From contig NZ_SEWE01000008.1 in NCBI RefSeq assembly GCF_004167665.1, forward strand, positions 1 through 64,000: DNA of 64,000 bases, in the 5' to 3' direction. The position numbers were made by a program, and so were the translations under genes. Shown piece by piece: positions 23,167-31,505 of the stretch (its first letter is position 1; every line of letters starts with the position of its first letter). The stretch is from Hymenobacter persicinus. Its GTDB lineage: Bacteria > Bacteroidota > Bacteroidia > Cytophagales > Hymenobacteraceae. The notes beneath the pieces were generated by a model, which had not been told where the DNA came from, made no database searches, and saw only the letters and a list, made by a program, of their open reading frames with translations.

Positions 23167-26148
23167 ATGTCCGCTGTCGATACTTTCGAACATATCATTC
23201 GCCATCAGAGCATGCACCAGCTGGTGCCGTTTCTGCTAGCGCTGGACAAAAAAGAGCAAATAGCAGTTCGTGCCAAAACCAAGGCACTTCGGAAGGAACT
23301 GACCGACATGCGTCAGCTCAGCTCCTCTACCTGGGGTCGGACGGGCACGGAGCCGCAGCTGGTTATGCTGTTTTTGGCGGGCGTAGCGACGTACACCCGT
23401 AAAGAAGCCATGGGGCTGGACGAACCCTTGGGCATGTATTGGGGCGAAGGCGACATCCGCACCGCTAACCAACAGCACTTTTTCCTGGTGGCCGAGCACG
23501 CCCGACCGAACTGGTTCCGAGAATGGTTTGAACGCCAGAGCCGGGGTGGCCCGTGGGGCCTGCCTGACTACGGGCTGCTGCGGGAGATGGAAGCCCGGCA
23601 ACTCATTGAGTATGAGCCGGCGCTGTTCAGCCGTACGCTGGCGCATTCGTTAAGTCTGAAGAGCTACCGTCAACGCCGCGAGAACAAGCCGGTTCCTAAC
23701 TACGCCGGGAAGCTGCTGCAGGACTTTGAGGCGACCTCCGACCCCATCCAGCGGGATTTACTTGGGCTTTTCGACTACGACACGACGGTTGACTCGGCGC
23801 AGGCCTACACGGGAATAGCCCAGCGGCACGTCACGTGGCACGACGTGCTGCTGCACTTGGCGGCAGCTAGCCATCTTGCCCGTACCGAGCTGCTCACGCG
23901 CAGCCTAGTAGCCTTGCGGCGTAACTTCCGCCGGCCGCTCCTGACGTGGTTCAAGAACCTGTTCCTGTCTCTAAAGCCTACCCCGGAGGAGCGTCTGGCT
24001 CGGCAACAGGAACTGGTCGAACTGCTGGCACATACGCAGCCACAGGTGGTCAACTTTGCGCTGGACCAGGTGAAAGCCTTCTGGACGGACGCGGCGTTCG
24101 ACCCAGTCCCCCTGCTGCTATACGCGGAAGGGTTGGTCACCCGGCAAGACCTTAAAACAGCACAGCGTACGTTGCTGAGCGGATTCGAGAAGCTGTTGAA
24201 GCGAAATCCTTCCCTCGCGCCAGAACTGGGTCGGCTGGCCTCGGCTGCTCTGGCTAGCGCCGATGCGGCCGTGCAGGCTAAAGCTGCCAAGCTGCTGGTT
24301 TCCTTGCTTCAGCCCAGGCAGCCGCTGCTGACGGCCGATGAAACAGCGGACTTGATTGGTTCACTGACCGATTACGCCGACCTGATGACGTCGGGCACCC
24401 GGCAGCTTCTAGTACCCTGGCTGGCCCCTGTTCCGGAGCCCGTGCTGACGTCGGGGGGCGGCTATGTTCCCCGGGCCGGGTTTGTGCCTGATTTGTCTGT
24501 GGCCACTGCGGTGACGCCCGTTGCTGACTGGCACGAGCTGCTCTTTCTCACCGGCCAGGTGCTACGCCACGACAACGTATTGGAGTTGGAACGTTGGGTG
24601 GACGGCTTGCTACGACTAAAACCCCTGTTTCTGACTGATTACGCCCGGCAGCTGCTTCCCTATCTGGTGCAGGTGCGGCCTTTTCTGAAGGGCAAGACCG
24701 GCGAGCAGGCCACCGCCATCATTGCAGGCAATGGTCTTGCGGGTCACCGCGGGTTGGTCGAGGCGTTGGTACTGGGCTGGGCGCAGGGCTTCTCCACGGA
24801 GCGCGTGAACAAGGTAAACGTCCGCTACGACCAAGACACCTCCGACCCGCTGGTGCTCGTAGAGCAACGTCGTTTCGTAGCGGCCGAATACCACCTGCGC
24901 ACCGGCTCCGGCCTGCCGTTACTAAGTACTCCGTCACATGCCCCACACTGGGTAGCACCTTCTGTCTTGGTCGACAAGCTTTTGGCTTACGAGGCCTTGC
25001 ACGTTGAACCAGACCCGGCCGACTTAGCCGTGGCACTAGCCCGGACGGCCTACGCGCACGCAGCGGACGCCGAAACGGCGCTAAGCCGGCTTTCCCAACT
25101 GCAGCGTCCGGAGTTGCGCGAGCTACTGGAGTGGCTGCTGACCCCAGCCCTGCCCCCTATACCGACGTTCCACCCGGCGAAGACCTCGTTGCTGAAGCAC
25201 CTGACCGCTCGACTGGGCAAACTGCTTCCTGGCAACGCCGGCGGCAGTGCCCTGGCCGACGCTTGGCCATGGCTGTGGGCGGTGACAGCGCGTACCCGTC
25301 AGCCCGAAGGCGTGTTCGAGGAACTGACTGCCATGATTCCGACGGATTACATCGGCGTGGTTCGGCCCTGGACACCTGAGTGGCATTTCGAGGTCAAAAC
25401 CAATACGTGGGTGGAGCAGTGGAAACCCGGCAAGCCTACGATGACGCACCAATACCCGGTGCTGCAGTTTCCGAGCAAGTACACCAGCCAAACGCCCCCG
25501 TCGCTGCTGCTGCTCTATTCCCAGCACGCCCGCTTCCGGGCCATGGGCCATGCGGGGTGGCTGCTGCCTCATGACTACCGGTTTGTGGTCAGCCTGATAC
25601 CCCATAATCATGCGCCCCTGCACTGGCACGTCGTGCGCACCGCTGCCTGGGCCGACGGCCTAGAATCCACAGAGCGGGATGTTGTGCAAGCGGCTTTGCA
25701 AGAGTTGCTCGGCCCCGGCCCCGTGTTTACGGAGCCCACCACTCTACTGCTGGCGCTGGGTCTGATGCACAAGGTTCCTGCCTGCCGGGCACTGGCCTTG
25801 GAAGCATTCCTTTCAGCCTGTACTACTGGGCGGCTCGACCCCGCCGCGTTGGGCACGATACTCGGACGCTTTCTGGCCAACGAATTTGTCCCCGTGCAGC
25901 GCCTGGCCGACAACCTGCAGCAAGCCCGCGCCATCGATGCAGCAACTGACGATGCACTGCAGCAGGTCTTGGACAACCTGCTGCCTGAGCTATCCGCTGC
26001 CCCGCTGCGCAATACCAAAAAACTGGTGGAGCTGTACGCTGACCTATCCACTCGTAGCGGTCGGTTGCCAGCGGAAGCGGTGAAAACCAATCTGCTCAAC
26101 TGGAAGAGTACAGCTGCACTCAAGAAGGCTATGGGAGACTTGGTGTAA
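23167..26148 (+). CDS. DUF6493-like large helical-repeat protein
   Basis: A 993-residue soluble protein. The ATG at 23167 (MSAVDTFEHIIRHQ) is preferred over an in-frame codon at 23116. The chain is rich in amphipathic helices with recurring Leu-Ala-rich repeats of HEAT/ARM type (for example LGRLASAALASADAAVQAKAAKLLVSLLQ), and has a DUF6493-like central part (W.HELLFLTGQVLRHDN, WVDGLLRLKP). It is the partner of the SWIM protein in the same operon. Related SWIM/DUF pairs occur near MoxR-VWA ternary systems in other bacteria, but no MoxR or VWA gene is here. Function unknown; probably a scaffold. Confidence 0.72.
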   Translation: MSAVDTFEHIIRHQSMHQLVPFLLALDKKEQIAVRAKTKALRKELTDMRQLSSSTWGRTGTEPQLVMLFLAGVATYTRKEAMGLDEPLGMYWGEGDIRTANQQHFFLVAEHARPNWFREWFERQSRGGPWGLPDYGLLREMEARQLIEYEPALFSRTLAHSLSLKSYRQRRENKPVPNYAGKLLQDFEATSDPIQRDLLGLFDYDTTVDSAQAYTGIAQRHVTWHDVLLHLAAASHLARTELLTRSLVALRRNFRRPLLTWFKNLFLSLKPTPEERLARQQELVELLAHTQPQVVNFALDQVKAFWTDAAFDPVPLLLYAEGLVTRQDLKTAQRTLLSGFEKLLKRNPSLAPELGRLASAALASADAAVQAKAAKLLVSLLQPRQPLLTADETADLIGSLTDYADLMTSGTRQLLVPWLAPVPEPVLTSGGGYVPRAGFVPDLSVATAVTPVADWHELLFLTGQVLRHDNVLELERWVDGLLRLKPLFLTDYARQLLPYLVQVRPFLKGKTGEQATAIIAGNGLAGHRGLVEALVLGWAQGFSTERVNKVNVRYDQDTSDPLVLVEQRRFVAAEYHLRTGSGLPLLSTPSHAPHWVAPSVLVDKLLAYEALHVEPDPADLAVALARTAYAHAADAETALSRLSQLQRPELRELLEWLLTPALPPIPTFHPAKTSLLKHLTARLGKLLPGNAGGSALADAWPWLWAVTARTRQPEGVFEELTAMIPTDYIGVVRPWTPEWHFEVKTNTWVEQWKPGKPTMTHQYPVLQFPSKYTSQTPPSLLLLYSQHARFRAMGHAGWLLPHDYRFVVSLIPHNHAPLHWHVVRTAAWADGLESTERDVVQAALQELLGPGPVFTEPTTLLLALGLMHKVPACRALALEAFLSACTTGRLDPAALGTILGRFLANEFVPVQRLADNLQQARAIDAATDDALQQVLDNLLPELSAAPLRNTKKLVELYADLSTRSGRLPAEAVKTNLLNWKSTAALKKAMGDLV

Positions 26149-26199
26149 ACACTAGCAGATCCGTCACAGTGCGTACCAGTGAGCCTGATTTTACTAGAA

Positions 26200-26216
26200 A
26201 TACCGTTTCGCTGAAC
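26200..26216 (+). repeat. Array site 15 (forward)
   Basis: ATACCGTTTCGCTGAAC; the GGAC of the core has become ATAC but the right half is perfect. Confidence 0.62.
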
Positions 26217-26272
26217 ATCTTCGTCCCAGCGTCGCTACCTTTTGCGCAGGAGTGTCCGGCTTTCCATTTAGT

Positions 26273-26692
26273 ATGCTTATCTCGACAGTAGATATCGACT
26301 CTTTCGTTAGTTTTTTGGTCCTTACGATCATTCTTCTTGCTTCCGCCGCCTATTATCGCCTGCGCCAACACCTGCTCCGCGTGGGTGAACGTGTCGAAGG
26401 GACAGTCATACGGCTTGAGGCTGATGAAAACGATCTGGAAACACAGCGCTATTATCCTGTAGTGCGCTTTCATACTAGCCGGGGCGTGTGGCTCGAAGCC
26501 CGCTATACGCACGGTCCTGAGGTGCCCGCTTATGTGAAAGGGCAAACCGTGACTGTGCTCTATGATCCAGACCACCCTACCCGCTTCGTGCTGGGAGCAA
26601 CCCCAGTAAGCACCTGGGAGTGGGGAATGCTGGCCCTCACTGTTGGTGTGTTGGCGTACTGCGTCTACGCCTCACTAAACCAGCCCCTGTGA
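26273..26692 (+). CDS. DUF3592 domain membrane protein
   Basis: A 139-residue protein. A membrane helix at about residues 9-28 (SFVSFLVLTIILLASAAYY) is followed by the DUF3592 core (GERVEGTVIRLEADEN...YYPVVRFHTSRGVWLEARYTHG...YVKGQTVTVLYDPDHPTRF) and a C-terminal helix at about 115-133. This is the full family architecture; the domain is thought to face outside the cytoplasm, with unknown function. An upstream in-frame codon at 26252 is possible. TACCTTTT at 26238-26245 may be a -7 box inside the cassette. Confidence 0.82.
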   Translation: MLISTVDIDSFVSFLVLTIILLASAAYYRLRQHLLRVGERVEGTVIRLEADENDLETQRYYPVVRFHTSRGVWLEARYTHGPEVPAYVKGQTVTVLYDPDHPTRFVLGATPVSTWEWGMLALTVGVLAYCVYASLNQPL

Positions 26693-26726
26693 GCGCTTAG
26701 TATTAGACCTTTAGCTTTTAGTAATG

Positions 26727-26743
26727 TGACCGTTCGAGTGAAC
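26727..26743 (+). repeat. Array site 16 (forward)
   Basis: TGACCGTTCGAGTGAAC. With site 17 it bounds a 150-bp unit lacking an intact gene; the end of a minus-strand frame there (26748 onward) may be a lipoprotein remnant. Confidence 0.6.
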
Positions 26744-26876
26744 AATCCTACCTTGCAGGAGTAGCATCTAAACTCCCGGAAAGAGGAGCTGTGTCATTCT
26801 TTCCCACTGCTTCGGTAGTGTTGCGGCAATGTTGCCAATCCTGCCGTAAGGGGCTTAGCTGTTGTGGTTGGCTTTT

Positions 26877-26893
26877 CGACCGTTTACGCGAAC
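26877..26893 (+). repeat. Array site 17 (forward)
   Basis: CGACCGTTTACGCGAAC, 50 bp before the DUF4262 gene. Confidence 0.68.
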
Positions 26894-26942
26894 TTGTCGG
26901 AGCCATGAAACTCCGCCGTATAGCCGAGGCCCCAGTGCTTGC

Positions 26943-27672
26943 ATGATGCAGAAAAGTGAGTTTCTCCATTTGATCCAAGACAACATCACCGCCCACGGTT
27001 ACCACGTCACGGTGGTTACCGGCGGAGCTTTACCCCGGTACGCCTACACCATTGGCTGTGTCTCCACAGTCGGCGCCGAATTGGTCTTTGCCGGCGGCGA
27101 GTACTATTCCCAAGCTCAAGTAGGCAAAATCCTAGACGCCTTCGCGTCTCACCCCTCCAGGGAATCCATTGGAGTGGGGTTCTCGGTACGCCTGGGCTTG
27201 TTGGGTACGTTTACGCTGGCACCTGTGGACGCCTCGTGGCGCAACCGAGTGCTGTTGGGTGCGGTGGACTACCACACGCAATCTGACTGGCCAGCGTGGC
27301 AAATCGTGCCTGAAGGCCTGCACCGCACGTTGGACGTGCCCGAAATGGCACAGACTTATGACGCCACGGTCCAGCCCGTGTGGCAGTGGCTGGACTGCCC
27401 ATGGCCGTACCCGGTCCCCTCCCATTCCATGGCCCTCACCGAGGTGCAGGTGTTGCGGGGGGGCGGCCGCCACGGAGGTGATGCGGTGGGAGGCAGACGA
27501 CTGGGAAATCTTCGCCGGAGCCGGACCGGAGGTTCCTGTAGCGGACCGACGCATGGTGCCCCTAGGCGTGCTGCTGGGAATCGACCCCACGCTAAAACCG
27601 GCGGTATATCTCCCCATCGGCAAAGGGCTATGGCGAGACATCGAATCGCTGGAATGGAACGAGTGGGGTTAA
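26943..27672 (+). pseudogene. DUF4262 protein with a frameshift in a 7-G tract
   Basis: From ATG 26943 the first 170 codons encode a DUF4262-like protein (NITAHGYHVTVVTGG.LPRYAYTIG, then ELVFAGGEYYS). Protein-like sequence stops at a run of seven G at 27457-27463 and resumes in the next frame (AATEVMRWEADDWEIFAGAGPEVPVAD, ending MEW-like LEWNEWG) to a TAA at 27670-27672. Six G would restore a 242-residue protein. DUF4262 proteins are often near immunity-type genes; their function is unknown to me. Phase variation, decay or sequencing error would explain the shift. Confidence 0.75.
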
Positions 27673-27690
27673 TACCCCTTCTTCACCATT

Positions 27691-27707
27691 CGACCGTTTT
27701 CTTGAAC
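27691..27707 (+). repeat. Array site 18 (forward)
   Basis: CGACCGTTTTCTTGAAC, the last complete forward site before the orientation change. Confidence 0.7.
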
Positions 27708-27734
27708 TACAGGCTAACCCCTTTGTCTAGCATG

Positions 27735-28322
27735 CTACTTCTCGAATAATGCCAAAATAGCCCCAGGGGTTGGGTCATCGGCTATGGGAGCGGCCCAAGC
27801 GTCCGACACCTGGAAGTCGGACGACGGATACAACTCGTGCGACATGGGCGTCGTGGCTGTGGCATACATTTGTGCCATCAATTCGCGCACCTGCGTCAAC
27901 GCGTCTCCAGTACAATGCGCGGAAACGACCAGGGCGCAGGCCCGGTCGGGGATTCCTACGAGGTAGCCTTCGGGAAAAATCCGGCTTAGTTCCCATTGCA
28001 ACAGTACTTTGCTGGAACTGCTTGTGTCGTCGTCATTGAGAAAAGCAATCCAGTCCAACTCACCAGCTTGCCCGTGCTTATGCTGGCGGTGAAACCACTG
28101 CGTTTGGCGCACGTTGTCCAGCGCACGTTGGGGCCACCCAGGGGCTGTCGCTTCCAACTCCTCGAACTCCTCACGGGTCAAATAAGTTAAGCCCTCTTCG
28201 AACTCGACCCATGTCACGACAAAGGCCAGATTGGGCAGCGGAGAGTGAGGTAGGTCCCAGCCATTGAGCTGGACGTATGCTGCGGGGACAATTAAAGGTT
28301 GCAGGCGGTTCAGGTCAACCAC
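27735..28322 (-). CDS. Cassette protein, unknown, cytoplasmic
   Basis: A 195-residue soluble acidic protein with a GTG start at 28322; no ATG exists before the conserved part. Features are LNGWDLPHSPLPNLAFVVTWVEFEEG near the N-terminus, HRQHKHGQAGELDWIAFLNDDD in the middle and a SSSSK stretch. The fold seems alpha/beta, and the size suits immunity-type proteins. No family recognised. It lies between site 18 and the half-site next to the second serine recombinase. Confidence 0.6.
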   Translation of the reverse strand: MVDLNRLQPLIVPAAYVQLNGWDLPHSPLPNLAFVVTWVEFEEGLTYLTREEFEELEATAPGWPQRALDNVRQTQWFHRQHKHGQAGELDWIAFLNDDDTSSSSKVLLQWELSRIFPEGYLVGIPDRACALVVSAHCTGDALTQVRELMAQMYATATTPMSHELYPSSDFQVSDAWAAPIADDPTPGAILALFEK

Positions 28323-28364
28323 TGTAAAGACTTTGGTGTAGCTAGGAGCACTAGCGATGTAAAA

Positions 28365-28387
28365 GTAACGCTCATTTAGCTTTTCGG
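28365..28387 (+). repeat. Array half-site at the 3' end of the second serine recombinase
   Basis: The left half is intact (CTCATTTAGCTTTTCGG, preceded by GTAACG as at site 12), but the AC centre and the right half are replaced by the recombinase coding sequence. Confidence 0.65.
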
Positions 28388-28995
28388 GTGGGCACCGGCT
28401 TTTTGACTTGTGGTCGACTGGTGTACACGTTCACACCCCGCAAACGCAGGTACTTATACAAGGTGACCTTGGAAATGCGCAGGCTCGCGGCGATGTCGCG
28501 CACGCTCAGCCGCTGTTCTTGGTAAAGGGTCGCGGCCACGATGGCCGTGCGCTCGGCTTCGGGCGAGAGGCCCGGTTTGCGCCCGCCGATGCGTCCCCGG
28601 GCGCGGGCCGCGGCCAGGCCGGCCAAGGTGCGTTCACGGATGAGCTCGCGCTCGAACTCGGCCAGTGAGGCGAACAGGTTTAGCACGAGCCGGCCCTGGG
28701 CCGAGGCCGTATTGATGGCGTCGGTCAGCGATACCAAGTCGACGCCCCGGCGTTGCAGATCTGCTACTAGGTCCAGCAGATTCTTAAGCGAACGGCCCAG
28801 CCGGTCCAGCTTGTAGATGTAGAGCGTGTCGCCTTGGCGCAGTGTCAGCAGCAGCTTTTCTAGCTCGATGCGCGTGGCCAGGGCGCCGGAGGCTTTCTCC
28901 TGGTAAATCACTTCACAGCCGGCCTGGGCCAGGGCGTCCAGTTGCAGTTCCAGGTTTTGGTCGCGGGTCGACACGCGAGCGTAGCCAATCTTCAT
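28372..28995 (-). CDS. Serine recombinase (Tn3 resolvase/DNA invertase type)
   Basis: A 207-residue small serine recombinase of typical length. Catalytic Ser9 is in YARVSTRDQ, followed by YIYKLDRLGRSLKNLL (catalytic Arg), ASLAEFERELIRERT and a C-terminal HTH_7 domain (LSVRDIAASLRISKVTLYKYLRLRG). Tn3-type resolvases and Hin/Gin invertases share this plan. Its last codons (TRKAK and stop) lie in the array half-site at 28365-28387. Array-site orientation flips across this locus, so it may have driven, or be the footprint of, an inversion. An 11-bp inverted repeat upstream may be its recombination or operator site. Confidence 0.92.
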   Translation of the reverse strand: MKIGYARVSTRDQNLELQLDALAQAGCEVIYQEKASGALATRIELEKLLLTLRQGDTLYIYKLDRLGRSLKNLLDLVADLQRRGVDLVSLTDAINTASAQGRLVLNLFASLAEFERELIRERTLAGLAAARARGRIGGRKPGLSPEAERTAIVAATLYQEQRLSVRDIAASLRISKVTLYKYLRLRGVNVYTSRPQVKKPVPTRKAK

Positions 28996-29002
28996 AAGCG
29001 CG

Positions 29003-29039
29003 GTACAGGAAACTCATATCAAGGTACGGTTTTCTGTAC
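29003..29039. promoter_or_regulatory. Inverted repeat upstream of the second serine recombinase
   Basis: GTACAGGAAAC and GTTTTCTGTAC are inverted with one mismatch, 15 bp apart, about 8 bp upstream of the start codon. It may be a res-type subsite or the operator for autoregulation, as is common for resolvases. It does not contain the array core GACCGTTT. Confidence 0.5.
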
Positions 29040-29222
29040 TTAGTTAATTGAACCAGTTTTCTTTACTGCTCCATTGCGTGGAAAGGCAATCCATGCGCAG
29101 GGTTGAGCTTACCCTGCGGTTCAGGGAAACGAGGGTCTATTAGCGACTTAGTAGAGCATTGAATGAAAGCCGCTTTCTATCGAGAATGATGTGTTTTTCG
29201 CGCCTATGCGGCATCTTTGTCG

Positions 29223-30632
29223 ATGTGGTATTTTCTCTTTATTCTCTTGCCATTACTTCTAAGTCCTGTGGCCAATCCTCTGATCCTCGCTTCCGTTGAG
29301 CAGCATGAAAAGCATGGCTGTATTGATTTACAGGGTCAGGTCGTGATACCGATTGCCTACGACGACCTAGGAGTTTGGCAAGAAGGGCTTCTCGCCGTAA
29401 ACCGGGGTGCGAAGACAAAGAACTTTCTCAAGCGTGGTGGCCCCTGGGGCTTTTGCAATCCCCAGGGGCAAGAGGTGATTCCTATTCGCTATGAGGAAGT
29501 ATATGGCTTTTGTGAAGGGTTGGCAGCCGTCCGTATTGGCAAGAAGTGGGGCTTTATTAATCCACAAGGAGAGCTGATTATTCCGGCCCAGTTTCGGGCA
29601 GTAGGCTCTTTCCACAATGGCTTGAGTGCCGCAGCCAACGCAACGGGGAAATGGGGTTATTTAACGAACAAGGGGCAGTGGCACATTGCGCCAGCGTATG
29701 ATACAGTACTGCCTTTTGAAGATGGACTGGCACGCGTGTATCGGCGCCTGACTAAACGCAATGAATATGGGGAAGAAGAAGGCCTTTACGGTCTGATCAA
29801 TCGGCAAGGAGAGCCAGTGCTGGAGCCCTGTTACCACTCAATTGGTTCCTTCCACGACGGGTTAGCCCGAGTAGAAGTAGCTGGTTCAGAAAGCTCTGTC
29901 TACACCAAATATGGGTATATCAATAGGCAAGGCGAATTGGCCATACCGGCTATTTACGACAGGGCGGAAGACTTCTCCTCGGGTCGAGCAGCGGTCGGCA
30001 TGGTTGATCCCCAAGCGCCAAAACCTTCCTTCGGCCGGGCACTACACTACGGCTATATCGATGAAACAGGTCGCCAGATCGTGCCGCCGCAATACAGCCG
30101 GGTCACCTCCTTTACTGGCGCGTATGCCGTCGTAGAACGAGGACCGCAAGTACGTGTCTACTTTCTTGAGACAGATTCTACAGGGCAGATCCATAATGCA
30201 GACCAGCTGCCCGCTGCGGCACTATTGGATCGGCAGGGAAACCGGGTACTTGATTTTGACTATAGGCACCTAAACCTCTTGGAAGGGGGGCTACTGCTTG
30301 CCTCACGCCGCACGCTTTCGGGCATGGGCGTGATTACTATAGCCGGAGAAGTAGTACTGCCTTTTGAGTACGTGAATCTTAAGTACTTGGGCCACGACTT
30401 GTTTATGGACAACAACGGCACAGTGGACGAAGAAGTGCTGGTGGTGAATCGACACCAGCACCTGTTATTCCACAGACAAGATGTTGGGATGCCAGCAGGC
30501 AAGTATGAGTTCGGAGTGTTTCATGTACGCACAGAAGGGCTGCGCAAAAGTGGGCTCGTTGATACAACGGGACGTTGGGTTGTGCCTCCTATCTATGATA
30601 GGATTTCCTCCTTGCAAGAAGTGATCAACTAA
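29223..30632 (+). CDS. WG-repeat protein
   Basis: A 469-residue protein built from about nine WG (KWG) repeats, each near 45-55 residues with the pattern GxxNxxGxxVIPxxYxxxxxFxxGLAxV, for example KWGFINPQGELIIPAQFRAVGSFHNGL. An N-terminal hydrophobic segment (YFLFILLPLLLSP) is probably a signal sequence. WG repeats form propeller-like binding modules in secreted or surface proteins. The ATG at 29223 is preferred over a TTG two codons upstream. It is the first gene to the right of the second recombinase. Confidence 0.88.
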   Translation: MWYFLFILLPLLLSPVANPLILASVEQHEKHGCIDLQGQVVIPIAYDDLGVWQEGLLAVNRGAKTKNFLKRGGPWGFCNPQGQEVIPIRYEEVYGFCEGLAAVRIGKKWGFINPQGELIIPAQFRAVGSFHNGLSAAANATGKWGYLTNKGQWHIAPAYDTVLPFEDGLARVYRRLTKRNEYGEEEGLYGLINRQGEPVLEPCYHSIGSFHDGLARVEVAGSESSVYTKYGYINRQGELAIPAIYDRAEDFSSGRAAVGMVDPQAPKPSFGRALHYGYIDETGRQIVPPQYSRVTSFTGAYAVVERGPQVRVYFLETDSTGQIHNADQLPAAALLDRQGNRVLDFDYRHLNLLEGGLLLASRRTLSGMGVITIAGEVVLPFEYVNLKYLGHDLFMDNNGTVDEEVLVVNRHQHLLFHRQDVGMPAGKYEFGVFHVRTEGLRKSGLVDTTGRWVVPPIYDRISSLQEVIN

Positions 30633-30692
30633 GAGTTCCTAAGAGCAAAAGGAGTGTTTTGATACATTTGAGATATCTACCACTTCCTATCA

Positions 30693-31058
30693 ATGGTCTT
30701 GCGTCTTTTCATACTCATGCTACTTGGGGTTGGGCCACTGTACTGCGTGGCACAGGCTCGTCCTCTCCCCGCTGGGCAAGAAGAAGCCCCGCCTGTGCCC
30801 TTGGCCTGTTCGGCCAATCCCCGCCTGCTGAAACTGGCGGTCCCTGCCGTCATCTACCAGCAGCTTCGCGACACGAGCGCACGGGTGGCCGGGCGGCGCG
30901 TACGGGTGGTGCAGATGGTCAACAGGCATTCGCCGGTGCCCAGTTGGGTGGTCGTGAGACGGGCCAAAAGCGCGCACCGACTCTCGGCCGATACCACCAC
31001 GTATTTCTTGCGCCTTGCCGACATCAAGGCGGGTTCGACCACATTCGTGCTGCTATAG
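30693..31058 (+). CDS. Cassette secreted protein, unknown
   Basis: A 121-residue protein with a signal peptide (MVLRLFILMLLGVGPLYCVAQA). The mature part is short and basic, with LLKLAVPAVIYQQL and AGRRVRVVQMVNRHSPVPSW. It ends 17 bp before inverted array site 19. No family recognised. Confidence 0.55.
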   Translation: MVLRLFILMLLGVGPLYCVAQARPLPAGQEEAPPVPLACSANPRLLKLAVPAVIYQQLRDTSARVAGRRVRVVQMVNRHSPVPSWVVVRRAKSAHRLSADTTTYFLRLADIKAGSTTFVLL

Positions 31059-31075
31059 CCAGAAGCCAAATTATC

Positions 31076-31106
31076 GTTCAGCGAAACGGTCCAATCAGCA
31101 AAACGA
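31076..31106 (-). repeat. Array site 19 (inverted)
   Basis: On the minus strand: CGTTTTGCTGATT then GGACCGTTTCGCTGAAC. First site in reversed orientation. Confidence 0.8.
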
Positions 31107-31165
31107 TGAGCTACCTTTACCAACTAGTCCGTTTATGATTTCGCCAACCCCGTTTTCGGAATACT

Positions 31166-31441
31166 ATGCGTCTTTACCTAGCTATTACTCTTATGCAGGG
31201 CGCAGTAGGATTGTCGGCGCTATTTGTACCCATCTTTTTCGCTGTTCGGGTGTACAAGACTCTGAAATATGGGGAGCTACGCACCACTCCCGCCTACATT
31301 ATGACTGGCCTGCTCCTGATAGGTAGTGTTTTGCTCTATGTTTTTGTTCTAGACGGTGTTCTCCGAATGTATTATGGAATACTGTCGCTATTTCTGCTGT
31401 GTATGCTGGCTGTAGAGCATATCCTGACTAAGAATCGATAA
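31166..31441 (+). CDS. Cassette small membrane protein, unknown
   Basis: A 91-residue protein with three predicted membrane helices (about residues 4-27, 43-63 and 68-85) and short polar loops. Unusually for this array, its direction is opposite to site orientation. No family recognised. Confidence 0.55.
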   Translation: MRLYLAITLMQGAVGLSALFVPIFFAVRVYKTLKYGELRTTPAYIMTGLLLIGSVLLYVFVLDGVLRMYYGILSLFLLCMLAVEHILTKNR

Positions 31442-31460
31442 TACTGTAGGGCTAATGCGC

Positions 31461-31491
31461 GTTCAGTGAAACGGTCAGAAATCTAAACGAG
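31461..31491 (-). repeat. Array site 20 (inverted)
   Basis: On the minus strand: CTCGTTTAGATTTC then TGACCGTTTCACTGAAC. Its left half is identical to that of site 10. Confidence 0.76.
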
Positions 31492-31505
31492 GCTATATTT
31501 ACGTT

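Noticed and set aside
26748..27005. 85-codon minus-strand frame
   Set aside because: It spans array site 17 and the DUF4262 start; only its end could be a gene remnant.
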